Assembly (NCBI GenBank): GCA_016793445.1
Contig: JAEUME010000005.1
Span: 362,752-426,751, forward strand
DNA length: 64,000 nucleotides
Direction of reading: 5' to 3'
Source of the DNA: Hyphomicrobium sp.
GTDB lineage: Bacteria; Pseudomonadota; Alphaproteobacteria; Rhizobiales; Hyphomicrobiaceae
The translations under genes were made by a program, and so were the position numbers. The notes beneath the pieces are model-generated. The model searched no databases, was not told the origin of the DNA, and worked only from the letters and a program-made list of their open reading frames with translations. Of the stretch, positions 9,235 through 16,333 are shown one piece after another (the stretch's first letter is position 1; each line of letters starts with the position of its first letter).

Positions 9235-9271
9235 TGGACACCTTGTCCAGACGCGCCCGGACAATCTGTCC
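9235..9271. promoter_or_regulatory. Paired dyad sites, probable enhancer (UAS) for the NtrC-type regulator
   Basis: TGGACACCTTGTCCA (9235-9249) and GGACAATCTGTCC (9259-9271) share GGACA-N3-TGTCC. Their centres are 23 bp apart, about two helical turns, and lie roughly 86 and 109 bp upstream of the predicted sigma-54 start. This is the standard placement for a dimeric enhancer-binding protein; binding by the adjacent regulator is inferred. Confidence 0.65.
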
Positions 9272-9307
9272 TTGCCCGCGCGGCGCGCGCGAGGGACGGC
9301 GTCCGCC

Positions 9308-10690
9308 TCACACCCCCCATGACGCGCATTTGCGATCGATGGTCTTGCGTGAAATGCCAAGCCGTCGCGCGGCCTCTTCGCGATCGCCGCCGGCATGCGA
9401 AAGGACTGCCAGGATATGCCGCCGTTCGATGTCCGCGAGGCTCTCGCCGGTCCCCGCCGACGTTGCTTCCGTTCGCTCGAAATCATCGGGAAAGTGGCCG
9501 AGGATCAGCGTACGTTCGATGAGGTTGCGCAACTCCCTGACGTTGCCCGGCCAGCCATAGCGCATCAGCGATGCGCGCACAGCTTCGCTCATCGGCACGG
9601 CGGGCATCCCGAGTTGCTGCGAAAGCTGGCGCATGAACAGTGCGGCGAGCTCGAGCACGTCGCCGCCACGGTCCTGCAGCGGCGGCAGGCGGATCTCCAT
9701 GACGTTGATGCGGAAGTAGAGGTCGGCGCGAAAGGTTCCCGCGTCGACGCAGGCCCGCAGCGCGGCATTGGTGGCGAAGATCAAGCGAACGTCGACCGGG
9801 AACTCCCGCTCCGAGCCGACGGGTCTCACCTTGCGGTCTTCCAGGACACGCAACAGCTTGCTCTGCAGGGACAGAGGCAACTCGCCGATCTCGTCGAGGA
9901 ATAGCGTCCCGCCCTGCGCGTGCATGAACAGCCCCTGCCGCGCGGTGTCGGCGCCGGTGAAGGCGCCTTTCACATGACCGAAGAGCTCGCTTTCGATGAC
10001 GTCGGCGGGGATTGCGCCGCAGTTGACAGGGACGAAGAGCTTGTCGGCCCGGGGGGAAAGCGAATGGATCGAACGCGCGGCGACCTCTTTTCCGGTGCCC
10101 GAGGGGCCGGTCAGAAGCACCGTCGTCGGCAGTGGCGCCACCCTGGCGATGGCGTCGCGCACCTGACGGATCGACGTGGAGCTTCCGAAGAATTTGTCCG
10201 TCAGGATGCGGTCGGAGGTCGATTTCAGCTCGTGGCGCAGCACGACGTTTTCACGCTGCAGCCGCCCCCGGTCGAGACAGCGCGCCACCGCATTGAGCAA
10301 TTGGTTGGAGCGGAACGGCTTGAGGACGAAGTCGACGACGCCTGCGCGCAAGGCTTGAATTGCGGTGTCGAGATCAGCGTAGGCCGTCATCAGGATGACG
10401 TCGGTGAACAGGCCGACCGACCTCTGCTCTCGCAGCCAGTCCAGGCCGCTTCTGCCCGGCATCATGTTGTCGAGGATGACGACGTCGAAATGTCCTTCGT
10501 CGAGCTTGCGCGACGCCTCTTGCGCCGTCTCGGCCTCCTCAAGCCGTTTGCAGCGTGGCCTGAGGATGCGCGCCAGGAAGTTCCGCATTCCGGGCTCGTC
10601 GTCCACGATGAGGATCGACGCCTGCGCCAGCCACGGTCCGAACTCGGCACTGGTGGTGTCGCCGGGATCGCCGGCTTTCTCGCCTGTCAT
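9308..10690 (-). CDS. NtrC-family sigma-54-dependent response regulator
   Basis: The 460-residue cytoplasmic activator has a receiver domain (about 24-138) with acidic pair Asp30/Asp31, phosphoacceptor Asp74 (VILDNMMPG) and Lys124. It continues with an AAA+ domain carrying Walker A GPSGTGKE, the sigma-54 contact loop GAFTGA, Walker B TLFLDEIGE and a GWPGNVREL sensor-2 region. A Fis-type helix-turn-helix ends the protein (EAARRLGISRKTIDRKC). Start ATG at 10690 has a strong GGAGG. It is upstream of, and on the same strand as, the transporter and the histidine kinase; the sigma-54 promoter in the next gap is its likely target. Confidence 0.95.
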   Translation of the reverse strand: MTGEKAGDPGDTTSAEFGPWLAQASILIVDDEPGMRNFLARILRPRCKRLEEAETAQEASRKLDEGHFDVVILDNMMPGRSGLDWLREQRSVGLFTDVILMTAYADLDTAIQALRAGVVDFVLKPFRSNQLLNAVARCLDRGRLQRENVVLRHELKSTSDRILTDKFFGSSTSIRQVRDAIARVAPLPTTVLLTGPSGTGKEVAARSIHSLSPRADKLFVPVNCGAIPADVIESELFGHVKGAFTGADTARQGLFMHAQGGTLFLDEIGELPLSLQSKLLRVLEDRKVRPVGSEREFPVDVRLIFATNAALRACVDAGTFRADLYFRINVMEIRLPPLQDRGGDVLELAALFMRQLSQQLGMPAVPMSEAVRASLMRYGWPGNVRELRNLIERTLILGHFPDDFERTEATSAGTGESLADIERRHILAVLSHAGGDREEAARRLGISRKTIDRKCASWGV

Positions 10691-10824
10691 TTGCGGCCTC
10701 CGAAGCCATTCGCACGACTCCCGAATTGTCTCGACATCAGGGCCGATATTCTGCCTTCAGTCAATTGGAGGTTCTCATGACGATTTCAGCCGCCCGAACG
10801 ATCATTCCGCGCGCCGCGGCGGCT

Positions 10825-11093
10825 TCACCGTTGTCGAGCATCCATGTTGAAGTTGAGACCGCCGCGGACGACATGGGTATGGTTGTCAATCAGGCCGGGT
10901 AATACGCGGCGACCCTTGATAGATCATCCGGGTATCGGTGCTGGCGAGCGCCGTCACCTCCTTGTCGGTGCCGACGGCGACGAACCGCCCGTCCGTCCTT
11001 GATGGCAACGGCGTTGGCGGAAGGCTTTCTCCTGTCGAGCGTCGTGAAGAGGCCGCGGTGCAGAATGAGATCGGGAGCGGATTCGGAGGTCAT
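10825..11093 (-). pseudogene. Broken N-terminal fragment of a YtcJ-type amidohydrolase
   Basis: On the minus strand, ATG 11093 (with AAGGAG upstream) starts SAPDLILHRGLFTTLDRRKP. A frameshift then brings FVAVGTDKEVTALASTDTRM, and a second one brings GRRVLPGLIDNHTHVVRGGL with the metal-binding HTH motif. The frame ends with a stop at 10825-10827. These are the first 85 or so residues of the amidohydrolase family; full-length members exceed 500 residues, so most of the gene is gone. The remnant follows the two-component cluster and suggests deletion of catabolic genes that once adjoined it. Confidence 0.7.
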
Positions 11094-11111
11094 GATGCGC
11101 TACTCCTTAAT

Positions 11112-11306
11112 CTACGTACGGGAAATATGATCGTGATCCAGTTGGTCCGAATAGGCCGAGGGCTTGTCGCCGCGCGGTAAGTACCCGAATACATGCGGTT
11201 GAACCTGGTGACGCAGCCAGGACTGCCCGGCAGGCTTCTCTTGCAGGTAGCCCTTCGCAAACGAAGCGCAATTTCCGGCCGGAAACAAAGCCTTTTCCGA
11301 CCCCTC
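11112..11306 (-). pseudogene. Possible C-terminal remnant of an unidentified gene
   Basis: On the minus strand the frame from 11306 to the stop at 11112-11114 reads as a plausible protein tail containing SFAKGYLQEKPAGQSWLRH and ending DHDHISRT. It has no start codon of its own that I can support and is closed upstream by a stop. It ends just before the start of the amidohydrolase fragment, as an upstream operon gene would. I cannot name the family. Confidence 0.3.
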
Positions 11307-11363
11307 TCAGGCGCCAAAACCGCCGAATTTTCCCGGCTCCTCGCCCACTTCACCGGGGAGACC

Positions 11364-11463
11364 AGTTCGCGAATGACTACCTCCACCGCCACCACTTATT
11401 GATATTTAAATTCTTTGTGTCTTGGGGCGAGGTTCGGACGTTGTCCGTGGTTGCCGCGGGTTA
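11364..11463 (+). repeat. Copy B of the tRNA-Ser-end repeat (decayed)
   Basis: It contains the same ordered blocks as 4548-4646 (GTTCG, CCGCCAC, TATTGAT, TTTAAA, GGGCGAG, TGTCCGT, CGCGGGTTA) with small indels. The T-arm and acceptor end are no longer functional. The 6.7 kb between the copies holds the two-component/transporter cluster. Confidence 0.45.
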
Positions 11464-11476
11464 GGGATCTGTTTGC

Positions 11477-11851
11477 GTGACGCCGCCCGAGGGGCACGCA
11501 AGAACGATCTCGGCCGTGCTGGGCGAGATCGTGTGGCTGATGTCGCAGAGTTCGCTGCATAAGCAGTTCTTCATCTCGGACCTGGAGTGGTTCGTGATGA
11601 CGCCGGTGCTGCTGCAGCAGTTCCGCACCTACTACGCGACCGACAAGCCGGTTGGCGTGGTGTTGTGGGCGAGCGTGTCCGACGAGGTTGCCGAGCGCCT
11701 CGCGCAAGGCACGACGAAGCTGCGTCCGCAGGACTGGAAATCAGGCGACAAGCTCTGGATCGTCGAAGTCATCGCGCCGTTTGGTGGCGCGGAGGAGATG
11801 GTGAAGGACCTCAAGGAAAAGGTGGAAGTGCTCCATTCCCCTCCCAACTGA
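11477..11851 (+). pseudogene. HlyC-type toxin-activating lysine acyltransferase, 3'-truncated
   Basis: The 124-residue frame matches the RTX toxin-activating acyltransferase family. ISAVLGEIVWLMSQSSLHKQ has the catalytic-type His28, GVVLWASVSDEV the conserved core, and LRPQDWKSGDKLWIVEVIAPFG the most conserved block. HlyC uses acyl-ACP to acylate lysines in RTX protoxins. The reading matches the family up to codon 116 (base 11824), then runs into unrelated sequence and stops at 11851. The normal ending occurs 0.7 kb away at 12550-12675. The N-terminus also looks short. The gene is probably inactive as it stands. Confidence 0.75.
11765..11824 (+). repeat. 60-bp direct repeat in the hlyC-like gene, copy 1
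   Basis: This segment encodes EVIAPFGGAEEMVKDLKEKV and recurs at 12550-12609 with only two mismatches (both silent). The copies diverge immediately after the final GTG. Confidence 0.92.
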
Positions 11852-11858
11852 ACGACTA

Positions 11859-12302
11859 TTACTCGCCCGAACCTCTAAGCATGTTTCCGGGCATGTTTAT
11901 CGCGGTTTCTGCGCGGACACCTCTGCCAATTAAGTGGACCGTACGAGGTGTTATTCCAATTAGGGCCGCGGGTAGTCGCAAAAGTGGCGAAGGCGCATTC
12001 ACGTTAAGTTCTAACATCGGCAACACTTCAAACCCGTACGAGGTCTGGAATAGTCCATCAGCATCTGTGAATAAAAGTTTGCAGCTATTGATAGCGTTCA
12101 ACTCCTCACGTAACGCCAGGTCGCCGCCGAACTCGGAGAGTTGCTTAGTCCATTCAGGACACATCATCTGAAAATACTTCCTATCTGCGCGGTCATTCAG
12201 AAAACCATTTAAGCAAAGCGCGAGAACAATGGCTCCGCAAAGAGCCGATATCGTGAGCCATCGAAGGAAGGTCGGAGCTTTTGCCATTGGTCTGAGCCCC
12301 AT
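11859..12302 (-). CDS. Unknown protein with one N-terminal membrane segment, inside the duplicated region
   Basis: The 147-residue product begins MGLRPMAKAPTFLRWLTIS and has one hydrophobic segment (about residues 11-30) followed by a soluble, probably extracytoplasmic domain with two cysteines. I do not recognise the family. The ATG at 12302 has GGAGG close upstream; GTG/ATG alternatives lie further upstream but would overlap the Imm11 fragment on the other strand. Base composition is lower in GC than the neighbours, a sign of separate origin. It occupies the place where the first Imm11 gene would be expected, so a role as an immunity or accessory protein is possible but speculative. Confidence 0.5.
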   Translation of the reverse strand: MGLRPMAKAPTFLRWLTISALCGAIVLALCLNGFLNDRADRKYFQMMCPEWTKQLSEFGGDLALREELNAINSCKLLFTDADGLFQTSYGFEVLPMLELNVNAPSPLLRLPAALIGITPRTVHLIGRGVRAETAINMPGNMLRGSGE

Positions 12303-12348
12303 GTTTCCTCCACGCATTGGGAGAGTCTCTGGTGTAACCGCAAAATGC

Positions 12349-12444
12349 AACATTTTGCTCGTTTCCGGCGAGCTTCACGACCTCCTGGTTCAGCGCGGTC
12401 TAGATAGCGGGTTGAAGTTCCAGAAACAAATCGTCGTCGGATAG
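12349..12444 (+). pseudogene. 3' fragment of a second Imm11-like immunity gene
   Basis: The frame ends LHDLLVQRGLDSGLKFQKQI plus three residues and stops at 12444. It parallels the end of the intact gene at 12694-13278 (LYHRLIERGLTKGLRFQQQI). The upstream part of the gene is absent, so only about 31 codons of a diverged duplicate remain. Confidence 0.65.
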
Positions 12445-12510
12445 CTGTAACGCAGGGGCTTCGACGCGCGTCGAAGGTACAGATCATGGACGGATTCAAC
12501 TCTGCTTTGA

Positions 12511-12554
12511 GGCAGATTTTCCGGAGGGAACCTAGGGCGAGGGCCTTTCGAGGT
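12511..12554 (+). repeat. 44-bp direct repeat, copy 1 (duplication junction)
   Basis: GGCAGATTTTCCGGAGGGA and the following CCTAGGGCGAGGGC(G)CTTTCGAGGT occur here and at 13336-13380, differing by one substitution and one indel. Copy 2 overlaps the 3' end of the minus-strand secreted-protein gene; copy 1 runs straight into the hlyC-like 3' end. Confidence 0.9.
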
Positions 12555-12675
12555 CATCGCGCCGTTCGGTGGCGCGGAGGAGATGGTGAAGGACCTCAAG
12601 GAAAAGGTGTTTCCGTCGCGGCCCGTGAGTTTTCTCGCCGTCACCAAAGATGGGAAGCAGGTGAGGGTGATGTGA
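12550..12675 (+). pseudogene. Detached 3' end of the HlyC-like acyltransferase gene
   Basis: This frame gives EVIAPFGGAEEMVKDLKEKV followed by FPSRPVSFLAVTKDGKQVRVM and a stop, the proper C-terminus of the family. It has no 5' part: upstream it joins the repeat at 12511-12554. It ends 18 bp before the Imm11-like gene, which probably shows the original gene order hlyC-imm11. Confidence 0.75.
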
Positions 12676-12693
12676 CGTGAAAGGAGAAACACC

Positions 12694-13278
12694 ATGGAAG
12701 CCTATTGGTTCGCAATGAAGGATGGGGAAATGACCGTCGCAAAACCCAACCGGGACATCACGTCGATGCCACTTCGACAGTATGACTGGAATGCCCCGAT
12801 CCCCATCGAAATGTTTGCCCACTATCCGTCTGAAGCATGGGCACCTCCCCGCAAAAGGCCGCCCACAAGTTGGCTCGCCGCTGCTGCATTCAGCGTTTCG
12901 CCAGATGTTAAAGCCACGATTGAAGAGCTGGAATCCGGCGTGCACCAGTTCATCCCGCTCACGGTCAAATCGGGCACCCGCGCCGAACATGTCGATTATC
13001 CCTACTTCTCGCTCCGCATCTGCCAGCGCATCGATGATGTGCTCGTCGAGAAATCCGATGTGGAGTGGCGCGCCTACGAGTTCGAAGGCGCACCGACCAT
13101 CCGTAGATGGTCGAAGAAGCAGGCGCCCCTCGTGCTGCCGGCTTCGTCGATCAAGGGAAAGCATCTGTGGGCGAACAGAGAAGCAGGTATCGATTTAATG
13201 TCCGGCGACCTTTATCACCGATTGATCGAGCGTGGACTGACGAAGGGGCTGAGGTTCCAGCAACAAATCGTCGAATAA
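12694..13278 (+). CDS. Imm11-like (DUF1629-type) immunity protein
   Basis: The 194-residue soluble product resembles the Imm11 family (formerly DUF1629), single-domain proteins common in polymorphic-toxin immunity loci. Its C-terminal third carries the recognisable signature: GKHLWANREAGIDLMSGDL and then LIERGLTKGLRFQQQIVE, which is the usual GxHLWR...SdeL...LkxxGlkGLrF pattern. No signal peptide or membrane segment. AAGGAGA precedes the ATG. It directly follows the detached hlyC 3' end. No cognate nuclease or protease toxin is seen nearby, so the target is unknown; the family call is by eye. Confidence 0.6.
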   Translation: MEAYWFAMKDGEMTVAKPNRDITSMPLRQYDWNAPIPIEMFAHYPSEAWAPPRKRPPTSWLAAAAFSVSPDVKATIEELESGVHQFIPLTVKSGTRAEHVDYPYFSLRICQRIDDVLVEKSDVEWRAYEFEGAPTIRRWSKKQAPLVLPASSIKGKHLWANREAGIDLMSGDLYHRLIERGLTKGLRFQQQIVE

Positions 13279-13335
13279 CCTCGAAGCAAAATATGTAAGG
13301 CGGGAGCGCGCAATGCCGTTCGATAGTTCTTGGAA

Positions 13336-13380
13336 GGCAGATTTTCCGGAGGGACCCTAGGGCGAGGGCGCTTTCGAGGT
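13336..13380 (+). repeat. 45-bp direct repeat, copy 2
   Basis: Partner of 12511-12554. Here it spans the end of the minus-strand gene at 13357-13686, so this copy is probably the ancestral context. Confidence 0.9.
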
Positions 13381-13686
13381 GTCGCCCTGCAGCAGCTTCA
13401 GAGAGTGAAAATTGGCGCCAGGGTTCTTCAGGGAGCACGACAGATCGCTCTCGGGGTCGCTGCAGATGACGACGGCTCCGTCGGGAAAATCGGTCTTGTT
13501 CTGGCAATCGGCGTGAAACTCGATCGCACCGTCGCGCCGCTCAACGTTGACGATGCTCGACTTGCCGCATGACGTCTTGAGATAGAGATAGCGGCGGACC
13601 TCGTAGTCCTTGATCTCGCCCTGCGCGGGCCCAGCCGCGCAACACGCCAATGCAGCGGCAATCAATCGATCCAGAAACGGCTTCAT
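13357..13686 (-). CDS. Small secreted cysteine-containing protein of unknown function
   Basis: The 109-residue product has a signal peptide (MKPFLDRLIAAALACCAAGPAQG, cleavage near residue 23). The mature part has cysteines at roughly 39, 56, 74 and 82, an even number suggesting two disulphides in the periplasm. No family is recognised. AAAGAGAT lies before the ATG. Its last codons lie in the 45-bp repeat, so its 3' end was copied to 12511-12554 when the neighbouring unit was duplicated. Confidence 0.6.
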   Translation of the reverse strand: MKPFLDRLIAAALACCAAGPAQGEIKDYEVRRYLYLKTSCGKSSIVNVERRDGAIEFHADCQNKTDFPDGAVVICSDPESDLSCSLKNPGANFHSLKLLQGDTSKAPSP

Positions 13687-13811
13687 CGTTCGATCTCTTT
13701 GCTACGCGCCTAAGGCGCGCCGCCCAATACTGCAATAGCTCGTTCCGCCTGAGCGCAAATCATAGCGATTGCTGAAAGAAGTTTCAGGACTAAAGCGATT
13801 CATCCCGTAAT

Positions 13812-14057
13812 TTATTCCCAATAACTTCGGGAATAATCCCCTTGCCTTCTGGCCGGATAAGACCGGCCGGATAAACACAAATCAGACTGATCACATGTGT
13901 CGCACGCGGTCTGCAACACATGACGCAAATCCGGGTCCGCGTGCACAGGTAGGCGCTTCGAAACTTCCTGAATTGCTTGAGAATTTTTGCAGGCCTGGCG
14001 GCGTCCATTTCCCGAAGCAAACGCTGTGCTGGCATGTGCACCCAAGGCGCCACTCAT
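13812..14057 (-). CDS. Possible small CxxC protein
   Basis: The 81-residue frame contains LPVHADPDLRHVLQTACDTC followed by DQSDLC, giving C-x2-C-x5-C in a context resembling the small alphaproteobacterial DUF6455-type proteins. It could be a metal-binding or redox protein. The start (ATG 14057, AGGAAG very close upstream) is uncertain and the C-terminus is polar. It is divergent from the PQQ dehydrogenase. An inverted repeat TTATTCCC-N9-GGGAATAA (13812-13836) overlaps its stop codon and could be its terminator stem. Confidence 0.35.
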   Translation of the reverse strand: MSGALGAHASTAFASGNGRRQACKNSQAIQEVSKRLPVHADPDLRHVLQTACDTCDQSDLCLSGRSYPARRQGDYSRSYWE

Positions 14058-14125
14058 TTCTTCCTGACATATTCGTCTAATTCTTCCCGTATTTCTCAAT
14101 CGCAGGCAAATAACTGGCTTGTTTA

Positions 14126-14148
14126 TTCCGGAACCGGAGTTTCCGGAA
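14126..14148. promoter_or_regulatory. Twin TTCCGGAA palindromes upstream of the PQQ dehydrogenase
   Basis: Two perfect TTCCGGAA palindromes start 15 bp apart (14126-14133 and 14141-14148), making one larger dyad. They lie roughly 57-72 bp upstream of the start predicted from the sigma-54 site at 14176. A regulator binding site is inferred. Confidence 0.5.
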
Positions 14149-14175
14149 GCGGGCAATCTTTTTTCGCGACACCCA

Positions 14176-14191
14176 TGGCATGGCGCTTGCT
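14176..14191 (+). promoter_or_regulatory. Candidate sigma-54 promoter of the PQQ dehydrogenase
   Basis: TGGCATGGCGCTTGCT matches TGGCACG-N4-TTGCT with one mismatch and the correct GG-to-GC spacing of 10 bp. Predicted start near 14202, 64 bases before the ATG at 14266. Confidence 0.6.
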
Positions 14192-14265
14192 GCGCGAGCA
14201 GCGGGAAACTTCCCGATATTTCCGGCTCCACCGAGATCAAGAAAATTTCAAGGGAGAATGTAAGG

Positions 14266-16230
14266 ATGAGGTTTAACAAGGCAACGACGCTGGGAGCGAT
14301 CTGCGCGATGCTTCCGGCGTGTGCCTCGTTGGCAATGGCCGGCGATGGCGACTGGGCGCAGTACGGCGCCGACACGAGCAGTTCACGCTTCCTGTCCGGC
14401 GGCAAGGTGACGGCCGATAGCGTCAAGAACATGAAGGTCGCGTGGCGGGCTCCGCTGCCCGGAAACGATCTTGCAGCAGATAACCCCGATCTGCGGACCT
14501 GGGTCAATGAATCGACGCCCATCGCTGTCGACGGCGTCCTCTACTCAAGTTCGCCTCTTGGTCTGGTAACGGCGATCGACGGTCAGACCGGCAAGAGCTT
14601 GTGGACTTATGATCCGCAAGGTTACGCGGACGGTTCTCCTCCCAACCTGGGCTTCATCAGCCGCGGCATCACCTTTTTTAAGGACGGGGACCAGAAACGG
14701 CTGATCGCCAACACGGCCAACGGCTATCTGGTCATGCTCGATGCCGCGACCGGAAAGCCCGTCGAGAGTTGGGGCGATCACGGCAGTGTCGACATCACCA
14801 AGAACCTGAGCCGGCCTGTTGACCGCTCGATCATTACCCTGAACTCGCCCGCCATCGTTTGCGGCGGACAGATCATTCCAAGCATCGCCGTGCTCGACTC
14901 GTTCGCGATCGGCCGTCCCCCGTTCAAGTATCACCCGCCTGGCGATGTGCCGGCGTTCGACATCAAGACCGGAAAGCGCAACTGGGTCTTTCACAATCCT
15001 CCAAAGGAGAATGAAACCGGCGCCGATAGCTGGGAAGGCGGATCACTCGAATCCACAGGCTCATCCAATATGTGGGCTCGTCCGAGCTGCGATGACGAAG
15101 CGGGAATCGTCTACATGCCGTTCTCGACGCCGACCAACGATTTCTACGGCGGCCATCGCAAGGGTGACGGTTTATTCGGCGAGAGCTTGGTTGCTGTGAA
15201 CGCCGCGACCGGCAAGATCGCCTGGCACTTCCAGATGGTGCATCACGGGCTGTGGGACTATGACCTTCCGACATCGCCAAGCCTGATCGACATCACCGTA
15301 GACGGCAAGAAGATAAAGGCGGTCGCGCAAGTCTCCAAGCAAGGCTTCGTGTACACCTTCGACCGTACCAACGGAAAACCGGTATGGCCCATCGAGGAGA
15401 AGGCCGTTCCGCAAGGCAACGTCCCGGGCGAGAAGTACTCACCGACCCAACCGTTCCCGAGCAAGCCTGCACCCTTTGTGCAACAAGGCGCGAGCGAAGC
15501 CGATCTCATCGATCTCACGCCTGAATTGAAGGAGGAGGCAAAAAAGATCCTCGCGCGCTACGTTCACGGCTCTCTCTTCACGCCGCCGAGTGCTGAAAAG
15601 GCCGGTACGCTTCTTGTGCCTGGCGTTCTGGGTGGCGGCAGCTGGGCAGGTCCGGCGCACAACCCCAAGACGGGCGTGCTCTACGTTCCTTCTTTCACCA
15701 TTCCGTTCGCCATCAAGCTCAAGAAGGAGAATGGTGCAGCTTATGATTACACCGGAACCTGGGCCGGTGTCGGCGGGCCCGATGGCCTGCCGCTGTTCAA
15801 ACCGCCGTTCTCGACGATCACCGCCATTGACATGAACACGGGCGATCAGCTCTGGCGCGTTCCAGCCGGAAAAGGGCCGATCGATCATCCCGCAATCAAG
15901 GCGGCGAAATTGGATCGCGTCGGCGTGCCGCGGCAGAGTCACATCGCATTGACCGACAACGTGTTGTTCGTGGCGCCTGAAGGTACAAACAGCGTCATCG
16001 GCCTTTCGACGCGCGGGACGGCTCTTATTACCCAGGCGACCAAGGACGAACCCGAACCTTTCCTCTACGCGCATGATGCAAAGACGGGCGCCGTGCTGGG
16101 CGAAGTCAAACTCCCCGGCGGCGTATTCGGCGGGATCATGACGTACAGGGCCGGAGGCCGGCAGTTCGTGGTTGCGCCCATTGGCGGCGGGGGCCTCTCG
16201 GCGGAACTCGTGGCCGTTCAGGTCGACTGA
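14266..16230 (+). CDS. Periplasmic PQQ-dependent dehydrogenase (glucose-dehydrogenase-type propeller)
   Basis: The 654-residue quinoprotein has a signal peptide (cleavage after SLAMA) and an eight-bladed PQQ propeller fold suggested by repeated W-docking segments such as TGKSLWTYDP, TGKIAWHFQ and TGDQLWRVPAG. The block MVHHGLWDYDLPTSPSLIDI is typical of the membrane glucose dehydrogenase branch, but the N-terminal membrane helices of that enzyme are missing, so this one is soluble and must pass electrons to a carrier. The cytochrome c gene 103 bp downstream is the obvious acceptor. ATG 14266 is chosen because it starts the signal peptide and follows AGGGAG and AAGG. The substrate (sugar, alcohol or aldehyde) cannot be told from sequence. 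Confidence 0.88.
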   Translation: MRFNKATTLGAICAMLPACASLAMAGDGDWAQYGADTSSSRFLSGGKVTADSVKNMKVAWRAPLPGNDLAADNPDLRTWVNESTPIAVDGVLYSSSPLGLVTAIDGQTGKSLWTYDPQGYADGSPPNLGFISRGITFFKDGDQKRLIANTANGYLVMLDAATGKPVESWGDHGSVDITKNLSRPVDRSIITLNSPAIVCGGQIIPSIAVLDSFAIGRPPFKYHPPGDVPAFDIKTGKRNWVFHNPPKENETGADSWEGGSLESTGSSNMWARPSCDDEAGIVYMPFSTPTNDFYGGHRKGDGLFGESLVAVNAATGKIAWHFQMVHHGLWDYDLPTSPSLIDITVDGKKIKAVAQVSKQGFVYTFDRTNGKPVWPIEEKAVPQGNVPGEKYSPTQPFPSKPAPFVQQGASEADLIDLTPELKEEAKKILARYVHGSLFTPPSAEKAGTLLVPGVLGGGSWAGPAHNPKTGVLYVPSFTIPFAIKLKKENGAAYDYTGTWAGVGGPDGLPLFKPPFSTITAIDMNTGDQLWRVPAGKGPIDHPAIKAAKLDRVGVPRQSHIALTDNVLFVAPEGTNSVIGLSTRGTALITQATKDEPEPFLYAHDAKTGAVLGEVKLPGGVFGGIMTYRAGGRQFVVAPIGGGGLSAELVAVQVD

Positions 16231-16333
16231 GCAGGCCGCTCGCAAGAGGGCGCGCGGCACGTCCCCCGCGCGCCCTCCCTCTGCATCGCCTTCGCGCCAT
16301 GCACAATTCGTTCAGACCAAGAGACCTCAATCA

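Noticed and set aside
14119..14265. Upstream extension of the PQQ dehydrogenase reading frame to 14119
   Set aside because: It would place about 49 polar residues before the signal peptide and would cover the promoter elements; ATG 14266 has proper ribosome binding sequences.
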